Notes: generated by a model from the sequence alone, not told the origin. A stretch of 20,843 nt of DNA from an uncultured Bacillus sp. (GCF_946478885.1 NZ_CAMLDX010000063.1:1-20843); one strand, 5' to 3'. Counted from the stretch's first letter, positions 1 to 7,083 are shown. Numbers and translations are program-made.

Positions 1-188
1 TGTGGTTCCATTAAACACGGAGGATTCTTCTTTTTTTACAGATTTGTGAAGAGAGGCTTTAATTGGATTTTTTATCTTAGTATTGAGAATCCACCAGCCA
101 AGTACTGTAACAATATTTTAAAGCACTTAAGCAATAAAACTCTTGTATTCGCTGTTCCATAGTAAGAAAATAGTTACATATATCTGAT

Positions 189-207
189 CTATCTGATAGT
201 TACTATC
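189..207. promoter_or_regulatory. Interlocking dyads, candidate operator of the DUF1646 gene
   Basis: Two overlapping palindromes share one half-site: CTATC-T-GATAG at 189-199 and GATAG-TTA-CTATC at 195-207. ATCTGAT occurs twice, 9 bp apart (182-188, 191-197), and ATAGTTAC occurs twice (170-177, 196-203). The cluster covers the position where the -35 box would lie. A regulator binding here is inference; no family is recognised. Confidence 0.4.
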
Positions 208-218
208 TAGCGTATAAT
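190..218 (+). promoter_or_regulatory. Candidate sigma-A promoter of the DUF1646 gene
   Basis: A perfect TATAAT lies at 213-218. At 17-bp spacing the -35 position (190-195, TATCTG) matches the consensus poorly, as expected for an activator-dependent or repressed promoter. The leader would be about 45 nt, too short for a large riboswitch. Confidence 0.5.
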
Positions 219-269
219 GAATATATGTGGCTTTTTACGTGAATTTTTGAAGAAAGGGATTTTGCGCGT

Positions 270-1283
270 ATGATTTTTGGACTCACTATTATCTTAATTC
301 TCGTACTATTTTTACCATTTACCGTTAAAAAGGTCGAGCACAACCTGGAGGTCTTCCTCTTTATCATGGGGATTGCTGCCGCTTCAATCAGCGGAATGAT
401 GAATATTCAATTAATTGAAAAGGCTTTAGTGGACCCGATTAATATTACTATTGCCGTGTTGATGGCAGGCTTGATTTGTAAATGGGCTCAGGCACCACTG
501 GAAAAATTCATTTTGGCGATGTGCCGGATTTTGTCGCCGCGGATTTTTCTCGCTTTAACCATTATTATTTTAGGACTAGCCTCTAGTATTATTACCGCGA
601 TTATTGCTGCAATTGTGCTGGTCATTATCATTAATGTTCTTCCGCTCGATCGCCGGTCAGAGGTACGCTTCACGGTTTTGGCCTGTTTCTCCATCGGCTT
701 GGGAGCTGCATTAACACCGATTGGCGAACCGCTTTCCACCATTACTATTAGTAAATTGAATGAGGAATTCTTCTATTTAATCGATTTAATCGGCTGGGAG
801 GTTATCACATCTGTTGTGATTCTCGGTCTGCTGTCGATGTTTTTTGTTAAACCGCACGAGAGCATGCACGGCCTAGATGCTGACAAGGATACGGAAAGCT
901 ATATTGAAATTCTGTTTCGCTCGGCAAAAATATATTTGTTTGTCATGGGTTTAACATTCCTCGGACACGGATTTGAGCCGCTGATTGAAAAATATATCCT
1001 TGGTCTCAGCCCACTGTTGCTCTACTGGATTAACATGATTTCCGCTGTACTTGATAATGCAACCCTTGCTGCCGCAGAAATCAGCCCTTCGATGAACACA
1101 GATATGATACGCGCCATCCTGCTTGGTCTGCTTATTAGCGGCGGAATGCTGATTCCAGGAAACATTCCAAATATTATTGCAGCCGGCAAGCTCAACATCA
1201 CCAGCAAGGAATGGGCCCGCTTCGGTGTACCAGTCGGCCTGGTAACCATGACAGTCTACTTTATTGTATTATTTTTTATCTAG
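270..1283 (+). CDS. DUF1646 family predicted cation transporter
   Basis: A polytopic inner-membrane protein of 337 aa with about ten hydrophobic segments and few charged residues. It resembles the DUF1646 (COG4756) predicted cation transporters, which are related to Na+/H+ antiporters of the ArsB/NhaD type. Visible hallmarks are the glycine/proline-rich stretch GLGAALTPIGEPLSTI near residues 141-156 and the SAVLDNATLAAAEISP segment near residues 255-270. Both look like re-entrant pore segments, with the Asp-Asn pair typical of this superfamily. The ATG is preceded by AAAGGG about 10 nt upstream. It appears to be monocistronic: a promoter with dyads lies upstream and a hairpin with a T-tract begins 15 nt after the stop. 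Some bacterial DUF1646 genes are controlled by Na+ riboswitches, but none is visible here. The substrate is unproven; Na+ is a reasonable guess from the family. Confidence 0.85.
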   Translation: MIFGLTIILILVLFLPFTVKKVEHNLEVFLFIMGIAAASISGMMNIQLIEKALVDPINITIAVLMAGLICKWAQAPLEKFILAMCRILSPRIFLALTIIILGLASSIITAIIAAIVLVIIINVLPLDRRSEVRFTVLACFSIGLGAALTPIGEPLSTITISKLNEEFFYLIDLIGWEVITSVVILGLLSMFFVKPHESMHGLDADKDTESYIEILFRSAKIYLFVMGLTFLGHGFEPLIEKYILGLSPLLLYWINMISAVLDNATLAAAEISPSMNTDMIRAILLGLLISGGMLIPGNIPNIIAAGKLNITSKEWARFGVPVGLVTMTVYFIVLFFI

Positions 1284-1297
1284 GGGAATACCTCATA

Positions 1298-1352
1298 AGA
1301 TGTCAGGCATCCACCATTTGTCTAAGTCACAATGATGCGGTGCCTGACATCT
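1298..1352 (+). repeat. Short copy of the GGTGTCAGGCACC-like hairpin family, likely terminator
   Basis: AGATGTCAGGCA at 1298-1309 is perfectly inverted as TGCCTGACATCT at 1341-1352, and the interior adds CATT/AATG pairing. On the plus strand the hairpin runs into TGTGTTTTT, so it can terminate the DUF1646 transcript that ends at 1283. Related elements lie at 8126-8209 and 14734-14843, with a variant at 13590-13621. Confidence 0.7.
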
Positions 1353-1398
1353 GTGTTTTTCACTCATCCCGTTGCCTATTATCGAAGAAAAGATGCGA

Positions 1399-1677
1399 TC
1401 AATCTCCTTCTTTCAGCCTCCTGTATTTTATAATTGAGCGCATAAATAATAGATAGATCACTAGGAAAAAGGCAAAGGGGAGCGCGAGTATAAAAGTGAG
1501 TATAAAGATATTGAGCCATTGCAGCAGAAAGCCAGTCTGCTGAATATCCGCTGCAATCGTCAAAACAGCTTCACTGATAGACAGAATATATTCGGAAGTT
1601 CCCCATAACAGCAATGCAATCAAAAACAGAAATGCTAGGATTCTCACATGCAGCCCCAGAAAACCACTACCTCTCAT
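1399..1677 (-). CDS. Small hypothetical membrane protein
   Basis: A 92-aa protein with two strong hydrophobic segments, about residues 12-31 and 54-79, joined by a loop containing a few acidic residues. It ends in a basic tail (KYRRLKEG). I do not recognise the family. The ATG at 1677 lacks a good Shine-Dalgarno. A GTG eleven codons in (1647) follows GGGG at 6 nt spacing and gives an 82-aa product beginning just before the first membrane segment, which may be the true start. It is convergent with the DUF1646 gene, and the hairpin at 1298-1352 lies between the two stops. Two clean membrane segments and an uninterrupted frame argue that it is real, but similarity cannot be tested here. Confidence 0.5.
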   Translation of the reverse strand: MRGSGFLGLHVRILAFLFLIALLLWGTSEYILSISEAVLTIAADIQQTGFLLQWLNIFILTFILALPFAFFLVIYLLFMRSIIKYRRLKEGD

Positions 1678-2145
1678 TCTAAAATGTTGCTTTGATCATA
1701 ATCATTGTTTGTTAAGTTGAGCGACATGATTTTTTTTATTATTTGTAAATAATGTACGCTATTTCTTGTCGCCTATGTTAAACCAATTCCGCCGCCATCC
1801 CTTTAGGAAAACCGGCATCGGGCAAAAGCAAGATAAACCGTTCTTTTTGTCCGAACATCCCCATCCCTTCTGCTTCATTTCCTGTTTTATCCCCCAAAAA
1901 ACTTTCGGGTCATGTAAACTATTTTGATTCATTCCTTCTTCACTTAGATTCCTCATACATTCTGATATAAGATATTAGAAACATTGTATATTTTCATCCT
2001 AAATTTTAGCTATTAATCAAAGTGCATGTAAGTATGTATGGAAAATACCAATAAGAAACAATACTCTTTCCTCATATGTTTTATCATGTAACTTGAATTG
2101 AACTTTAAAAGGAGGTTTAAGTGGTATATGCCATTCCGCAATAAC
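1678..2145. other. Intergenic, no convincing gene
   Basis: An AT-rich stretch between two minus-strand genes. A 65-codon minus-strand frame (1759-1956) has unusual composition (many Trp and Cys) and no well-placed ribosome binding site, so it is not called. On the plus strand a strong AAAAGGAGG at 2107-2115 is followed only by reading frames shorter than ten codons. It may be a relic of a lost gene. Confidence 0.5.
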
Positions 2146-2532
2146 TTAATCATTTAAAAGAATTTTAGCCCATTGAAACACCGGCTTTTTCAATTGGTAA
2201 GTAACACCATCAAATTCAAAGGTTGTATCACCTAAATCTAGCATTTTCTTGTCCATTAAGAGAAACTGATAACGTTGATTATCTTCATAATAGTTAATAT
2301 TATATTGACGTCTTTTAAATAAGGCTAGTACCTGACTAGACTCGAATTTCAAATTTCCATCTTTATCGTTTATGGAATACTCAACAAATAATTTTCCGCT
2401 AAAAGGTAAGTCTAGTATTCTTTTGAATGGTTTAGAATATTTTTTCCTTATAGTGCCTATCACTTTTCCTTCTTCATCAAGGATATTAGACGATTTCGTG
2501 GAATATGCTGTATGCCATTCGTATTGATACAT
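2146..2532 (-). CDS. Tubby C-terminal-domain-like protein
   Basis: A 128-aa cytosolic-looking protein with no signal peptide or membrane segment. The pattern of short beta strands with a repeated 'D-x-x-G-x-h' turn (DEEGKVIGTIRKKY near residues 19-32, DKDGNLKFES near 56-65) and the late FEFDGVTYQLKKP segment resemble the small Bacillus tubby-like/LURP-one-related proteins. These form a closed beta barrel around a hydrophobic helix. The biochemical role of the bacterial members is not established; scramblase-like or phosphoinositide-binding functions are known only for eukaryotic relatives. The start follows AAGGGATG about 9 nt upstream. No partner gene is adjacent. The family call rests on sequence pattern only. 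Confidence 0.55.
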   Translation of the reverse strand: MYQYEWHTAYSTKSSNILDEEGKVIGTIRKKYSKPFKRILDLPFSGKLFVEYSINDKDGNLKFESSQVLALFKRRQYNINYYEDNQRYQFLLMDKKMLDLGDTTFEFDGVTYQLKKPVFQWAKILLND

Positions 2533-2904
2533 AAACTTTCATCCCTTCGACATTCACCTTTATTCTTGTTAAAAAGAGCCCTTTTAGTTTATTATCTTTT
2601 TCTATTCATTATCGCATATATATTTTTCTGGAGACATTAAGCTCACCTACAAAGCTATTTATTCAAATATACCGTGTATATATGAGGGGAAAAATAAACA
2701 AAGGGATTAATTTCACTAGTCTCGGCTGCATGACCCATTGAAAATGAAATTTTAAAAAGGGGAATAGATAAACCAAAGGCCAATAGAAGAAATCGTATGA
2801 AGCTGGTTCCAATATTTACAGCAAAAATAATTAAGATAAAGTTTTTTCTTTTGTCGGAAATTCTTGTAAAATGAATTTATCAAATATTTTAGAGGATGAA
2901 AATC
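2533..2904. other. Divergent intergenic region with an open minus-strand frame
   Basis: It must hold the divergent promoters of the tubby-like gene and the signal peptidase gene; no clear -35/-10 pair was found for either. On the minus strand, 2655-2876 is open for about 74 codons and reads like a membrane segment (FILIIFAVNIGTSFIRFLLL). It has no ATG near its start and no ribosome binding site, so it may be a gene relic or chance in AT-rich DNA. Confidence 0.35.
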
Positions 2905-3459
2905 ATGACAAAAAAGAAAAATGAAATTTTTGAATGGACAAAGGCAATTCTTTTTGCTGTTTTAATCGCATTTGTAATTCGTACATTTGTATTTACACCG
3001 ATTGTGGTGGATGGAGAATCTATGGAGCCCACTTTAAAAAACGCTGACCGGATGGTCGTTTCGAAAATAGGAACACCAGACCGATTTGATATTATTGTAT
3101 TCCATGCGGATAAAACGGAGGACTATATTAAACGCGTCATCGGACTTCCCGGTGATAAAATTGAATATAAAAATGATGTTCTGTACATCAATGGAAAAGC
3201 CTACGAGGAAGAATATTTAGAGGATAGTAAAAAAGAAATTAAACAATTGTTCGGCGAAGACGTATTGCTGACAGAGGACTTCACTCTCAAAGATCTTTGG
3301 GGCTATGAGACCGTCCCCGAGAATACCATCTTTGTCATGGGGGACAACCGCAGAAACAGTAAAGACAGCCGCCATATCGGCGTTATCCCCTTGGACAAAG
3401 TGGTCGGCAACACCAACGTGATCTACTGGCCGCCAAAGGATATGCAAATTGTTGAATAA
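2905..3459 (+). CDS. sip: Type I signal peptidase (SipS/LepB family)
   Basis: A membrane-anchored serine protease that removes signal peptides from secreted preproteins on the outer face of the membrane. The 184-aa length fits the short single-span Bacillus Sip type. An N-terminal anchor lies at about residues 14-34. Box B VDGESMEPTL holds the nucleophile Ser39, and box D YIKRVIGLPGD holds the general-base Lys76. Box E is GDNRRNSKDSR near residues 147-157. The Ser-Lys dyad is complete, so the enzyme should be active. An in-frame ATG at 2896 directly abuts AGAGG. The ATG at 2905 sits 9 nt after that AGAGG and is the better start. The gene is transcribed alone and is followed by a terminator hairpin. 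Bacillaceae usually carry several paralogues, so the exact sip letter cannot be assigned. Confidence 0.95.
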   Translation: MTKKKNEIFEWTKAILFAVLIAFVIRTFVFTPIVVDGESMEPTLKNADRMVVSKIGTPDRFDIIVFHADKTEDYIKRVIGLPGDKIEYKNDVLYINGKAYEEEYLEDSKKEIKQLFGEDVLLTEDFTLKDLWGYETVPENTIFVMGDNRRNSKDSRHIGVIPLDKVVGNTNVIYWPPKDMQIVE

Positions 3460-3516
3460 CACAGCACCGCTAATTTTGGTGTAACGATTACTTAAATAGA
3501 ATGGATAAACCAATAC

Positions 3517-3567
3517 AATAGCGGCACAGTCCGACCTTTATCAGGGGCTGCGCCGCTATTTGCTTTT
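3517..3567 (+). terminator. Terminator of the signal peptidase gene
   Basis: AATAGCGGC (3517-3525) pairs perfectly with GCCGCTATT (3552-3560), with inner CAG/CTG pairing, and is followed by TTGCTTTTG. It lies about 60 nt after the sip stop. Confidence 0.7.
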
Positions 3568-4062
3568 GAAGCTTCAGTGGGATTGCGGCTTTTATTTTTC
3601 CACAGGCTTTATTCATCCCATTGAACATCTATTATCACAAGAATTCATTCCCGCCTTCATGTTGTGCATCACTGTGAACACAGGTCTTTTTTGCTATAAA
3701 AAATAGGTTACAAATATAGATGCAGCGGTACAAGCGAGCGACAGGAAGATATACTTAATCTCCAGGTGCCGCCGAACATCAGGTATTTCGTTTCAAAGTA
3801 TTTAGACGGTGCCAAGTATTTTAAACCCTCGAGCCTCTCGTTCAAGTCGAGGACCACCGAAAACAAATAGGTGCGCCGCTGCATTGATGCTGTACTTTTT
3901 GTCTTTCTTTTTATGGCCACAAGGGCACACAGCCAGACTCATGAACAAAACCTGTAATAACAGCAGTCCCGTTCATTGACTGCCTCTGTGGGGAATATAC
4001 TGCATCCGCTCAGCAAAATTGCTCTCCGCTCCCGTGATTCTTTGCTCCTTTTATACCCCGAA
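3568..4062. other. Intergenic, no supported gene
   Basis: A stretch of about 500 bp between convergent genes. A 70-codon minus-strand frame with a GTG start (3708-3920) has no ribosome binding site and matches nothing I recognise. It includes a CCTCGA/TCGAGG inverted repeat at about 3828-3853. The 3740-3900 part is richer in G+C and CG dinucleotides than its flanks, so it may be imported or a relic. Confidence 0.4.
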
Positions 4063-4869
4063 TTAGCAGCAGTCCCAGTTGTATAGGACATTGCTGAAAT
4101 TGAGGTTCTTCAGGTCTTCCTCTTTTATAAAAAAGTTTGCGATACCGCTGTCGCCAAACATCAGATCGATCCCGTCGTCCATGTCCGCCTGGAATAAGAG
4201 GATGTTATATTTCTGATATTCCTCATCGGCATCTCTCGGATCATATTGCGTGAAATACGGATAACCCCCGATTTTATGACCTTCTCCCTGAGCCACATCT
4301 GTGTAAATATCCCATAATGCTTCATTCGGGTTTTCCTCGGCGTCTTGATCCAAATCAATGTCGAGCAATTCTTCAAATTGATAGGTTCCCGTAGACACAG
4401 GTAGCTGCTGCAGCTCGAAGCTCATTCTGCCTTCAGAACAGATAGGACCTATATCATCGCTCATTTCCGGCACATAAGAAAAATCTAAAACAAGTTGCGT
4501 CTCATCGCGAAGCACCTCCCGATGATACACGATGCGGAAATTCTCCTGATTCGTCGGATCATCAAAATCCAATCCGTACACATCATCGTACGGCGAAAGG
4601 AAAATCTGCAGAATCCCTTTCTCAGGCATCGGGTCGATATGCGGTACCTCTGTAAAATTAATTTGCGCAAACAGTACCATCGGATTTCCTTCTTTATCCC
4701 GTGGATGCTCAAACCCTTTCGGCATATAGGGATACCCGCCGAACTTGCTTTCATAAGGTGTCGTTTCACCTCTGACTGCTTTGATTCTAACCACCGGCTT
4801 CACTGTCTTCTCAATTTGCTCACGATATGGTTCCAAATCCTGTGGTAAGGTTACACTCAATTTTACCAT
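4063..4869 (-). CDS. DUF1963 (YwqG-like) protein
   Basis: A soluble 268-aa protein close in length to B. subtilis YwqG (about 260 aa). Family features are the early SKFGGYPYMPKGFEHP block (about residues 41-56), the LFAQINFTEVPHIDPMPEKG block (about 66-85), the repeat-like HKIGGYPYFTQYDPR block (about 198-212), and LLFQADMDDGIDLMFGDSG (about 224-242). The two related 'GGYP-F ... L-FQ-D' halves suggest an internal duplication. The protein is strongly acidic. Its function is unknown in Bacillus; eukaryotic and bacterial relatives have no agreed activity. The ATG is preceded by AGGAGG at 7 nt spacing. There is no operon partner: the gene is convergent with sip, and repeat-rich DNA lies upstream. 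Confidence 0.9.
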   Translation of the reverse strand: MVKLSVTLPQDLEPYREQIEKTVKPVVRIKAVRGETTPYESKFGGYPYMPKGFEHPRDKEGNPMVLFAQINFTEVPHIDPMPEKGILQIFLSPYDDVYGLDFDDPTNQENFRIVYHREVLRDETQLVLDFSYVPEMSDDIGPICSEGRMSFELQQLPVSTGTYQFEELLDIDLDQDAEENPNEALWDIYTDVAQGEGHKIGGYPYFTQYDPRDADEEYQKYNILLFQADMDDGIDLMFGDSGIANFFIKEEDLKNLNFSNVLYNWDCC

Positions 4870-5080
4870 TCACCATCCTCCTCCCCCTTTTGATTATATC
4901 GTGATTCTGCAAAAATAAGATAAAGATTTGTAAATTTTTCGATAATTTGGCTTTGTAAAAGATATCTATGACTCTCAGTCCGATTTCATTGTTGCTGCCT
5001 GCTTCTCCGCCTTTTTCATTCATGTTATATTCTCCATCCAAAATAGGGAACGCTTCTTTACTATCCTTTTCAACTTCCAC

Positions 5081-5153
5081 AGTGACACCCCGAATTTGGT
5101 TCGAACCAGAGGGGGCTCCTTTTCGCACTAGAAAAATGAGTCGGGGCATCACT
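5081..5153. repeat. Long imperfect hairpin with central palindrome
   Basis: AGTGACACCCCGA (5081-5093) is inverted as TCGGGGCATCACT (5141-5153), with a 2-nt mismatch. Inside lies the perfect palindrome GGTTCGAACC (5098-5107). The size and closed structure resemble a small mobile hairpin element, but only one copy is in the window. Confidence 0.5.
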
Positions 5154-5205
5154 CTGGATTTGAAATAGTCCCTTTAATCTAGAGAACGGCCTTATTTTTA
5201 TCGAA

Positions 5206-5310
5206 AAGCCGATATTTGGGTGAAAGTGGCCGAAATAATGTTGGAACTGGCCGATATAATGACAAAAGTAGCCGATATAGCGTCGGAACTGGCCGATATA
5301 ATTCCGGAGT
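5206..5310. repeat. Five tandem 21-bp repeats
   Basis: Five contiguous 21-bp units start at 5206, 5227, 5248, 5269 and 5290. Each contains a variant of TGGCCGATATAAT. Because 21 is a multiple of three, every reading frame becomes a seven-residue repeat. The plus strand reads LADI-x3 heptads; the minus strand reads QF-x-x-YIG in one frame and the ISA-x4 pattern in another. No frame has a convincing start with a ribosome binding site. Confidence 0.8.
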
Positions 5311-5365
5311 TGAAACCCCCAACAACTAACAACGTACATTGAATTAAATTTACCGCTTTTACCAC

Positions 5366-5403
5366 TTTATTGTCAACCAATTTTAAATTAAGTTGACAAT
5401 AAA
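5366..5403. repeat. 12-bp perfect inverted repeat
   Basis: TTTATTGTCAAC (5366-5377) and GTTGACAATAAA (5392-5403) are exact inverses with a 14-nt loop. It lies next to the 21-bp repeats. It could be an operator, the ends of a tiny element or a weak hairpin; no T-tract follows. Confidence 0.6.
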
Positions 5404-5433
5404 TCTTTGCCATTATCCTCTAAAAAAAGCTTT

Positions 5434-5467
5434 TACAAATAATTGAAGCACGAAATGATCGTGCTTC
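5434..5467 (-). terminator. Terminator overlapping the end of the DUF3889 gene
   Basis: On the minus strand GAAGCACGA and TCGTGCTTC (5459-5467 and 5445-5453) form a perfect 9-bp stem with a 5-nt loop. AATTATTTG follows, with a further T-run at 5422-5428. The stop codon of the gene lies in the stem. Confidence 0.65.
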
Positions 5468-5810
5468 AGCGGGTAGTCTCCTTGTATTGAATCTTGGTTA
5501 TTTTCTCCGTTGCATTATCAAACGAAATGTCAACAAACACACCGAATTCTTTGTTGTTTTGTCTTAACCATAACTTGAATTTTTCCGTGGATTCCGTCGC
5601 TCCTTTTTCCTTGCCGACATGAAGATAGTCAATGATATCGGCGCGGGGATATTTCTCTTTTACACGTTGTATCGCTATCTGACCCCATTTTGCATAAGGC
5701 GGAATCGCTCGTTCCATCCGGGAAACCTCTTCTGCTGAAGTCGATACCATTCCATTTCCAAAAAGCAATATACCTAAAACAATAGGGAATACCATAAATA
5801 ATCTCATCAT
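5466..5810 (-). CDS. Secreted DUF3889 protein
   Basis: A small exported protein of 114 aa. A typical Sec signal peptide covers about residues 1-27: hydrophobic core FMVFPIVLGILLFG, then STSA before the predicted cut. The mature part begins with the PPYAKWGQIAIQRVKEKYP block, followed by FGVFVDISFDNATEKI near the C-terminus. Both are characteristic of DUF3889 proteins, the B. subtilis YqzG/YhdC type. The fold resembles PepSY-like small extracytoplasmic domains, and no function is established. The start at 5810 was chosen because AAGGAGGT lies 7 nt upstream; an ATG at 5843 precedes that site and is not well placed. An 8-bp inverted repeat CACAAATA/TATTTGTG (5839-5878) lies in the leader or promoter. 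It appears monocistronic. Confidence 0.85.
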   Translation of the reverse strand: MMRLFMVFPIVLGILLFGNGMVSTSAEEVSRMERAIPPYAKWGQIAIQRVKEKYPRADIIDYLHVGKEKGATESTEKFKLWLRQNNKEFGVFVDISFDNATEKITKIQYKETTR

Positions 5811-6187
5811 TAGCAGAACCTCCTTTTTATTTAGCTTCCACAAATAAAGCAGGATTATTCTTGCTTAATCTATTTGTGAGCCCCATGTCGAAGCAGCGAT
5901 TACGAAAAAAAACTAACGGTGGGGGACCGTCAGTTTAAAGGATGGGGATGGGAATGTGGAGATCATTGATTTTTTCTAGTGAGGGATTCCGTGCGGAGAT
6001 GCTACCCAGATAGAAAGGATGTTAACTAAACAGAGACGCTGTTATCCAGCTCCGCCTTTATGAAATTAATCCGGGAGCTCTTGCATTCGTTATTCTGTGA
6101 CACCAAAGCATCCAAACAGGCTCATTTCTGGCTTTGCAGAACACACTGGACGCTGTCCGACAAAAGACATTTCACATTTGCTGGCTT
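5811..6187. other. Intergenic between the DUF3889 gene and the ssb operon
   Basis: It holds an inverted repeat (5839-5878) and a terminator for minus-strand transcription (5903-5936). No ORF with a ribosome binding site was found between 5940 and 6187. Confidence 0.6.
5903..5936 (-). terminator. Terminator of the ssb/small-gene transcript
   Basis: On the minus strand AAACTGACGGT (5936-5926) pairs with ACCGTTAGTT (5920-5911), with one A:C mismatch and a 5-nt loop, and runs into eight T. The distance from the small gene's stop is about 250 nt. Confidence 0.65.
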
Positions 6188-6361
6188 TTAATCCTTTGTA
6201 CACAGGAAAATATCATGGTGTACTGTCTTTTGAAGGGACTGTTCGATTTGATTCAAACGTTTGTTTAAGATTTCCACTTTTTCAATCAGTTTTGCCTGCA
6301 CTCTAATCAAATTTTCCAAAAGAAGCTCGAGGTTTTGTTCTTTTTTCAGGTCAACGTTCAT
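6188..6361 (-). CDS. Small coiled-coil protein coupled to ssb
   Basis: A 57-aa gene directly behind ssb. The ssb stop TGA (6366-6368) is one base from the first of two adjacent ATG codons. The ssb end (AAAGGGTGA) doubles as the ribosome binding site, and the second ATG (6361) has the better 7-nt spacing from AGGG. Translational coupling is therefore likely. The protein has no signal or membrane segment. Residues 11-43 (NLELLLENLIRVQAKL, then the IEKVEILNKRLNQIEQ run) carry hydrophobic residues in a heptad-like pattern, so a coiled-coil dimer is expected. The C-terminal tail holds two His and one Cys. I do not recognise the family, and B. subtilis ssbB has no equivalent that I can recall. Co-expression with a competence-type SSB suggests, but does not show, a role near single-stranded DNA. 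Confidence 0.65.
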   Translation of the reverse strand: MNVDLKKEQNLELLLENLIRVQAKLIEKVEILNKRLNQIEQSLQKTVHHDIFLCTKD

Positions 6362-6365
6362 CATG

Positions 6366-6779
6366 TCACCCTTTCATAAGATCAGCTGCTTTATCTTCCT
6401 GAACCATCGGAATCCTCTGCTCTGCCTCCTGTTCAAAATGGTCGATTGTATCCTCTGACCGCTTTGTTCCAAGAAAGCGGATCGTTTCGACTACAACCTC
6501 GGTCACATATACCTTTTTGCCTTCATGATTATTATAATTTCGGGTTTGAATTCTGCCAGTGACTCCCACCAGCGACCCTTTCCGGCAAAACTTAGCGGTA
6601 TTTTCAGCTGACTTTCTCCAAAGCTTGCACTGGATGAAATCGGCCTCGATTTCTCCTTCATGGTTGCGAAAATGGCGGTTTACCGCGAGGGTAATGTTGG
6701 TTACGGATAAACCATCCGGTGTGATTCGCAAATCAGGATTCTTTGTCAGCCTTCCCACAAGCGTCACTTGATTAATCAT
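6366..6779 (-). CDS. ssbB: Single-stranded DNA-binding protein, SsbB-like
   Basis: An OB-fold protein that coats single-stranded DNA. At 137 aa it is longer than B. subtilis SsbB (113) and shorter than SsbA (172). The N-terminus [18 protein letters not shown], the core [20 protein letters not shown] and the following GRIQTRNY are diagnostic. The OB fold covers about residues 1-105. The tail ends ...ADLMKG and lacks the acidic DDDLPF-type tip that recruits partner enzymes, matching SsbB rather than SsbA. Its position next to ywpF agrees with ywpH/ssbB, which in B. subtilis is competence-regulated and aids uptake of transforming DNA. The start at 6779 has AAGGAG 7 nt upstream; the frame extends to 6848 without a better site. 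It is coupled to the small downstream gene and divergent from ywpF. Confidence 0.9.
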   Translation of the reverse strand: MINQVTLVGRLTKNPDLRITPDGLSVTNITLAVNRHFRNHEGEIEADFIQCKLWRKSAENTAKFCRKGSLVGVTGRIQTRNYNNHEGKKVYVTEVVVETIRFLGTKRSEDTIDHFEQEAEQRIPMVQEDKAADLMKG

Positions 6780-7083
6780 CCTAACTCTCCTTTCCATGCT
6801 GATAAACCCATCATACTTCCCATCATAATTGGTTGTAAAATCGAACATTTTCGTGTTTTTGACAGGATGTTTGCACCCAAAATATATTTTTCGGATAGTA
6901 TAGCTGTTACTTTGAACGAGTTTTCAATGTAAAAATAATATTTCGCTTTTTTTCTAAAAATCTCATTTCATTTCGAGGATTCACTGTAAGATGGCTATAT
7001 TTTCTGATTATTCATGTAATTATTTTTTACCCAGAAAATAAACCATGTTATAATTTGGAAAGAACAAGATCGGAGGGATAGCA
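6780..7083. promoter_or_regulatory. Divergent ssb/ywpF control region
   Basis: For ssb (-), a TTGAAA (6922-6927, complement) and a TATACT (about 6897-6902) are present, but the spacer is about 19 bp. Just upstream of that -35 lie two AAAA-N5-TTTC motifs (6932-6944 and 6957-6969), resembling ComK AT-boxes with one mismatch each. The 12-bp gap does not match the usual 8, 18 or 31 bp, so ComK control is only a possibility. Confidence 0.3.
7026..7054 (+). promoter_or_regulatory. Sigma-A promoter of ywpF
   Basis: TTTACC (7026-7031), a 17-bp spacer and TATAAT (7049-7054), with a TGn extension just before the -10. The expected start is near 7061, about 23 nt before the GTG start codon. Confidence 0.75.

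Larger units (their letters stand above)
4870..5465. other. Repeat-rich non-coding stretch
   Basis: No gene is supported in this stretch. In order it holds a palindrome-centred hairpin (5081-5153), five tandem 21-bp units (5206-5310), a 12-bp perfect inverted repeat (5366-5403) and the terminator of the DUF3889 gene. Frames of 66-110 codons here are open mainly because of repeat structure or overlap with the DUF1963 start. Confidence 0.7.

Noticed and set aside
1..162. 53-codon open plus-strand frame from the left window edge
   Set aside because: Phe/Lys/Asn-rich, with no recognisable protein character; likely chance in AT-rich DNA.
1..269. DUF1646-type (Na+) riboswitch in front of the DUF1646 gene
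   Set aside because: The only good promoter starts RNA at about 225, leaving some 45 nt, and no matching structure was seen.
2107..2130. Strong plus-strand SD (AAAAGGAGG) as evidence of a gene
   Set aside because: All following frames stop within ten codons; at most a relic.
4820..5152. 110-codon minus-strand frame upstream of and overlapping the DUF1963 start
   Set aside because: It has no ribosome binding site, runs through the DUF1963 SD and start in another frame, and contains part of the hairpin repeat.
5081..5153. tRNA-like GGTTCGAACC motif
   Set aside because: The T-loop-like motif is only a palindrome; no acceptor, D or anticodon arm can be drawn.
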